Source: Bifidobacterium breve | Lineage (GTDB): Bacteria > Actinomycetota > Actinomycetes > Mycobacteriales > Mycobacteriaceae | Assembly: GCA_945882475.1 (NCBI GenBank) | Contig: CAMCWJ010000114.1 | Span: 1-8,328 of the forward strand | Direction: 5' to 3' | DNA: 8,328 bases | Part shown: piece by piece, positions 6,064-8,328 of the stretch | Layout of the letters: each line of letters opens with the position of its first letter | Position numbering within the stretch: the stretch's first letter is position 1 | Notes under the pieces: generated by a model | What the model saw: only the letters and a program-made list of their open reading frames with translations | What the model was told of the DNA's origin: nothing | Database searches by the model: none | Program-made: the position numbers and the translations under genes

Positions 6064-6842
6064 CGCAGATTGAGCATTATCGAAAGCGTCCTGGGGGCAC
6101 GACTGGTGCCGCCGAACCAGGGAGTGGTCAGGAACGAGAGCCAACTCGTCTTCAGGTCGGCCGGAGTCGGCTTGTAGACCGTGGTGTCGCCGTAGCTCAC
6201 GGAAATGCCTTCGTAGTCAACCTCGAACTCGAACTTCGCGCCGACCGGTACCGGGATGATCTCGGACTTCATCGGCGAGATCCGCGCTTTGTCCACGTTG
6301 AAGAACGGCGCGATTTCGAAGGTCTGATCGGCGACGTTCCAGCGCCACACCACCTGGATCGAGTTGACATCGGCCGGGATGGAAAAACCGATTCCGGCGA
6401 GCTTGTTCCAGTCGAACTGATCGACGTTCTGGAGGTCGTAGATCGAGTCGGTGGTCAATGTCGCGTCACCCCTGACCTTGCGGACGAACGGGATCAGCGG
6501 CGGCGGCAGGCCGAGGTGGGTGTTCTTCAGGAATGTGATCCGGGTCTGGCGTTCGCTCAGGGGTATCGGTCGGCGGGACTCCCGCGGCGCTGCCGACGCC
6601 GGCTGCCAGGCCTGACGTTGCGCGCTCGCGTTGCGCACCTGGCTCAGCGTCGATGATCGGCGCGCCGCCGGACTCCGGGCACCCGCCACGGATGGGCCCG
6701 CGGAGACGCTGCCACGCGCATCGGCACCCCGGTCGGCCGGGGCCGCCGCCGCCGAACCGGTTCCCCCGGCGAGGATGCCGATCCCGATGCCGAACGCGAC
6801 CGCCAGTCCCCCGACGCATCCCGCACTGCGTGCCGTTGCCAT
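6060..6842 (-). CDS. Secreted protein of unknown function
   Basis: A 260-residue protein that I do not recognise. Residues 1-34 look like a Sec signal peptide: a short basic start, a hydrophobic run at 10-26, and an SAAAA stretch suited to signal peptidase I near 33-36. Cys9 precedes the hydrophobic core, so it is not a lipobox. Residues 36-100 form an Ala/Ser/Arg/Pro-rich low-complexity linker. Residues 100-260 alternate hydrophobic and polar residues like a beta-sandwich, with WRWN (166-169), FEFEVDYEGISVSYG (204-218) and a closing PWFGGTSRAPRTLSI (241-255). That last element recalls the final strand of some carbohydrate-binding or lyase-like beta-sandwiches, a weak resemblance only. There are no cysteines in the mature part. 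The ATG start at 6842 is bounded by an in-frame TAG four codons upstream. It is the odd gene here: in M. tuberculosis, from memory, nothing lies between the Rv2506 and Rv2507 positions. Confidence 0.8.
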   Translation of the reverse strand: MATARSAGCVGGLAVAFGIGIGILAGGTGSAAAAPADRGADARGSVSAGPSVAGARSPAARRSSTLSQVRNASAQRQAWQPASAAPRESRRPIPLSERQTRITFLKNTHLGLPPPLIPFVRKVRGDATLTTDSIYDLQNVDQFDWNKLAGIGFSIPADVNSIQVVWRWNVADQTFEIAPFFNVDKARISPMKSEIIPVPVGAKFEFEVDYEGISVSYGDTTVYKPTPADLKTSWLSFLTTPWFGGTSRAPRTLSIMLNLR

Positions 6843-6924
6843 CGGCCCAGTCTATCGGGAAGCCCTGGGCCTGCGACAGCAGCAGATAAGGCTGCGCGGG
6901 TACCCTGCTCAGGGTGAGGCAGGC
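6843..6924. promoter_or_regulatory. Divergent promoter region between secreted and MmpS-like genes
   Basis: These 82 bases separate two divergent genes. On the minus strand TAGACT (6854-6849) fits TANNNT and ends six bases before the ATG of the secreted protein, which has no clear Shine-Dalgarno; this suggests a leaderless transcript. On the plus strand TACCCT (6901-6906), within the palindrome GGGTACCC (6898-6905), is a candidate -10 for the membrane-protein gene, and GTGAGGCAGG just before its ATG can serve as a ribosome site. A 5-base stem (GCAGC/GCTGC, 6879-6895) is probably chance. No operator-like long palindrome is seen. Confidence 0.4.
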
Positions 6925-7731
6925 ATGAGCGATCCGACCCGCGGGTATCCACCCCCTCCCGACCCGGCCTACTCCGGGCAGTACTGGGGGCCGCCCTACT
7001 ACGGGCCCGGTTACGGGGCGCCGATGACCCAACCCGGCCCGACCCAACCCGGCCCGATGACCCAACCCGGCCCGATGACCCAACCCACCGAAGCGATGCC
7101 GCCGTATTGGCAGACCGGCTACGGCTACCCGCCTGGCCCTCCGCCGCCGCCGCCACAGCCGCCGAAGTCGCCCCGCTGGCCGTGGATCCTCGCGGCCGCG
7201 GCCGTGCTGCTGGTCGCCGGCCTGGTTTTCGCGCTGCTGATCGTCAGCAATGCCTCCCGTGAGTCGACCGTGGTGGCACCGCTACCCCAGACCACCTCCA
7301 GCAGTGCGCCGCGGGTGCCGACCACCACACGGGTGCCGACCAGAGCACCGATTCCGGCTCCCACCGAGCAGCCACTGCCGACCGCACCCTCGCGGCCTGC
7401 GCCGGCCCAGACCTCCGAACCGGGCGCCCCGATCCCGCCCGACGAGACCCCCGCCGCGCCGGCCGTGACCGAGAACGTCGTGTACACGGTCAGCGGCGAG
7501 GGCCGCGCCATCAACATCACCTACGTCGACTCCGGCGGGGTGATGCAGACCGAGTTCAACGTGGCGCTGCCGTGGAGCAAGCAGGTCGGCCTCGAAGCGC
7601 CGGCCAAGGATTCCGCCAGCGTCGCGGTGGTCAACGTAGGACGTGACGTCACCTGCAGCGTCACCGTGAACGGTGCCCAGATCCGCCAGCGCACCGGCCG
7701 CGGCCTGACCATCTGCACCGGCATCGCCTAA
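6925..7731 (+). CDS. Proline-rich single-pass membrane protein with MmpS-like C-terminal domain
   Basis: A 268-residue protein corresponding by position and size to Rv2507. Residues 1-85 are a cytoplasmic Pro/Tyr/Gly-rich tail with MTQPGP repeats (34-54) and a polyproline run (72-77). One transmembrane helix spans about 86-108 (WILAAAAVLLVAGLVFALLIV), followed by an extracytoplasmic Pro/Thr/Ala linker to about 180 and a compact beta domain at 183-268. That domain has the features of MmpS proteins: a YTVSG strand (187-191), INITYVD (196-202), LPW (215-217), a CSVTVNG strand (244-250) and a terminal Cys264 that could pair with Cys244. MmpS proteins normally assist MmpL transporters; none is nearby, so the role is unknown. 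The ATG at 6925 follows a purine-rich GTGAGGCAGG. The frame is open 98 codons further upstream, but that stretch lies antisense to the secreted-protein gene and breaks the natural proline-rich N-terminus. Confidence 0.85.
   Translation: MSDPTRGYPPPPDPAYSGQYWGPPYYGPGYGAPMTQPGPTQPGPMTQPGPMTQPTEAMPPYWQTGYGYPPGPPPPPPQPPKSPRWPWILAAAAVLLVAGLVFALLIVSNASRESTVVAPLPQTTSSSAPRVPTTTRVPTRAPIPAPTEQPLPTAPSRPAPAQTSEPGAPIPPDETPAAPAVTENVVYTVSGEGRAINITYVDSGGVMQTEFNVALPWSKQVGLEAPAKDSASVAVVNVGRDVTCSVTVNGAQIRQRTGRGLTICTGIA
7024..7086 (+). repeat. In-frame tandem repeat encoding MTQPGP units
   Basis: ATGACCCAACCC recurs at 7024, 7057 and 7075, joined by GGCCCG spacers, making an 18-base unit. One copy (7042-7050) lacks the ATG codon, giving a 15-base unit. 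All changes are multiples of three, so length variation keeps the reading frame. The repeat lies in the cytoplasmic tail of the membrane protein. Confidence 0.85.
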
Positions 7732-8328
7732 GCAGGCACCCGCACGCGGAGCATGCCGAGCAGACCCGCGAACAACACCAGGCAGATGCCGGCCAGTCCG
7801 GCGCGGTCGGTGTTGAAAAGATCGACGAAGACGAAGAACAACCACGGCGCGAGGAAGGCCACCGCCCGGCCGGTGGTGGTGTAAAGCCCGAAGATGACGC
7901 CCTCCTTGCCCTCACCGGTCATCCGCAGCAGCAGGGTGCGGGCCGCCGATTGCGTCGGCCCGACGAACAGACACAGCAGCAGCCCGCATACCCAGAAGGC
8001 GACCGGCCCCGACAGCGACATCAGGGTCAGCCCCACCGCGATCATCGCCGCCAGCGACCCGACGATCACCGGCTTGGGGCCGACGCGATCATCAAGCCGG
8101 CCGCCGGCGACCGCGCCGAGTGCGGCCACCGTCGAGGCGGTGACCCCGCACAGCAGCACATGGGCCGGGGAGAGGCCGTATACACCGACACCCAGCACCG
8201 CGCCGAACGCGAAGACACCGGACAGTCCGTCGCGGAACACCGCGCTGACGATCAGGTAATAGACCAGATTGCGGTCGCGGCGCCACTCGGTTCGCAGGTC
8301 GGCCACCAGCTGCCGGTAGCCACCGAGA
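7728..8328 (-). CDS. MFS transporter of the UMF1 type, C-terminal half (cut by right edge)
   Basis: The frame is open to the right edge, so the GTG at 8306 need not be the start. About 199 C-terminal residues are visible. They contain six hydrophobic helices, matching the second half of a 12-helix MFS carrier. The sequence after the first two helices, GGRLDDRVGPKPVIVGSLAAM, holds the MFS loop motif (G-x-L-D-D-R-x-G-x-K-P) that joins helices 8 and 9. FVGPTQSAARTLLLRM and FGLYTTTGRAVAFLAP are characteristic of the UMF1/Atg22-like family. Position corresponds to Rv2508c, an integral membrane protein of about 445 residues. The substrate is unknown. Members are thought to export amino acids or related solutes, and whether that ties it to the BCAA genes is speculation. 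Its TAG stop overlaps the TAA stop of the preceding convergent gene within CTAA (7728-7731). Confidence 0.88.
   Translation of the reverse strand, partial: LGGYRQLVADLRTEWRRDRNLVYYLIVSAVFRDGLSGVFAFGAVLGVGVYGLSPAHVLLCGVTASTVAALGAVAGGRLDDRVGPKPVIVGSLAAMIAVGLTLMSLSGPVAFWVCGLLLCLFVGPTQSAARTLLLRMTGEGKEGVIFGLYTTTGRAVAFLAPWLFFVFVDLFNTDRAGLAGICLVLFAGLLGMLRVRVPA

Noticed and set aside
6060..6842. Idea that the secreted protein is an MspA-type porin or a lipoprotein
   Set aside because: No MspA signature is seen, and the single cysteine lies before the hydrophobic core, not in a lipobox.
6631..6924. N-terminal extension of the proline-rich membrane protein by 98 codons
   Set aside because: The extension runs antisense to the signal peptide and linker of the secreted protein and crosses its promoter. 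The ATG at 6925 has a purine-rich ribosome site and gives a length close to the M. tuberculosis protein.
6466..7156. Minus-strand open frames with repeated Gly-Arg-Val-Gly motifs over 6466-7156
   Set aside because: The apparent repeat is the reverse reading of the MTQPGP tandem repeat, and the frames overlap two better-supported genes and their promoter region.
7724..7738. GCCT-AAGC-AGGC stem at the overlapping stops, considered as a bidirectional terminator
   Set aside because: Only four base pairs with no extension and no T-run; too weak to call.
1..8328. Search for defence systems, CRISPR arrays, insertion sequences, tRNAs or toxin-antitoxin pairs
   Set aside because: No such motifs, repeats or genes are visible; the window reads as a metabolic and envelope-related core-like region.

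Overview
The window is high-GC actinobacterial DNA and almost certainly comes from a Mycobacterium or Mycolicibacterium chromosome. Gene order and motifs, compared from memory with M. tuberculosis H37Rv, match the Rv2500c-Rv2508c neighbourhood: fadE19-accA1-accD1, then Rv2506 (TetR, bkaR), Rv2507 (proline-rich membrane protein) and Rv2508c (integral membrane protein). Genes are packed tightly. There is no stretch over 300 bases without a gene, and I see no tRNA, rRNA, insertion sequence, CRISPR array or prophage gene.

Layout. (1) Bases 2-733 (+) hold the 3' part of a DUF1214-type protein cut by the left edge. (2) Bases 737-5444 (-) are a three-gene operon read accD1 -> accA1 -> fadE19, with successive genes joined by GTGA start/stop overlaps. 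accD1 and accA1 encode the carboxyltransferase and biotin-carrying subunits of 3-methylcrotonyl-CoA carboxylase, and fadE19 encodes an acyl-CoA dehydrogenase. Together they carry out middle steps of branched-chain amino-acid catabolism. (3) The 58-base gap at 5445-5502 carries a divergent promoter/operator with a 7+6+7 inverted repeat (5486-5505). (4) The TetR regulator (5503-6063, +) is the likely repressor of both itself and the operon. (5) A secreted protein of unknown function (6060-6842, -) lies tail-to-tail with it, sharing a CTAG double stop. (6) An 82-base divergent promoter region follows. (7) Next is a proline-rich single-pass membrane protein whose outer domain resembles MmpS (6925-7731, +). 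(8) Last is the C-terminal half of a UMF1-type MFS transporter (7728-8328, -), cut by the right edge.

How it works together. BCAA breakdown yields branched acyl-CoAs. FadE19 dehydrogenates one of them, and AccA1/AccD1 carboxylate 3-methylcrotonyl-CoA to 3-methylglutaconyl-CoA. The TetR protein probably senses a pathway acyl-CoA and releases the shared operator.

I see no wholly new system. The points most worth following are the operator that overlaps both divergent -10 boxes and the regulator's own start codon, the SBCAD-type rather than isovaleryl-type active site of FadE19, the extra secreted protein between the Rv2506 and Rv2507 equivalents, and the MmpS-like domain hidden in the proline-rich protein.
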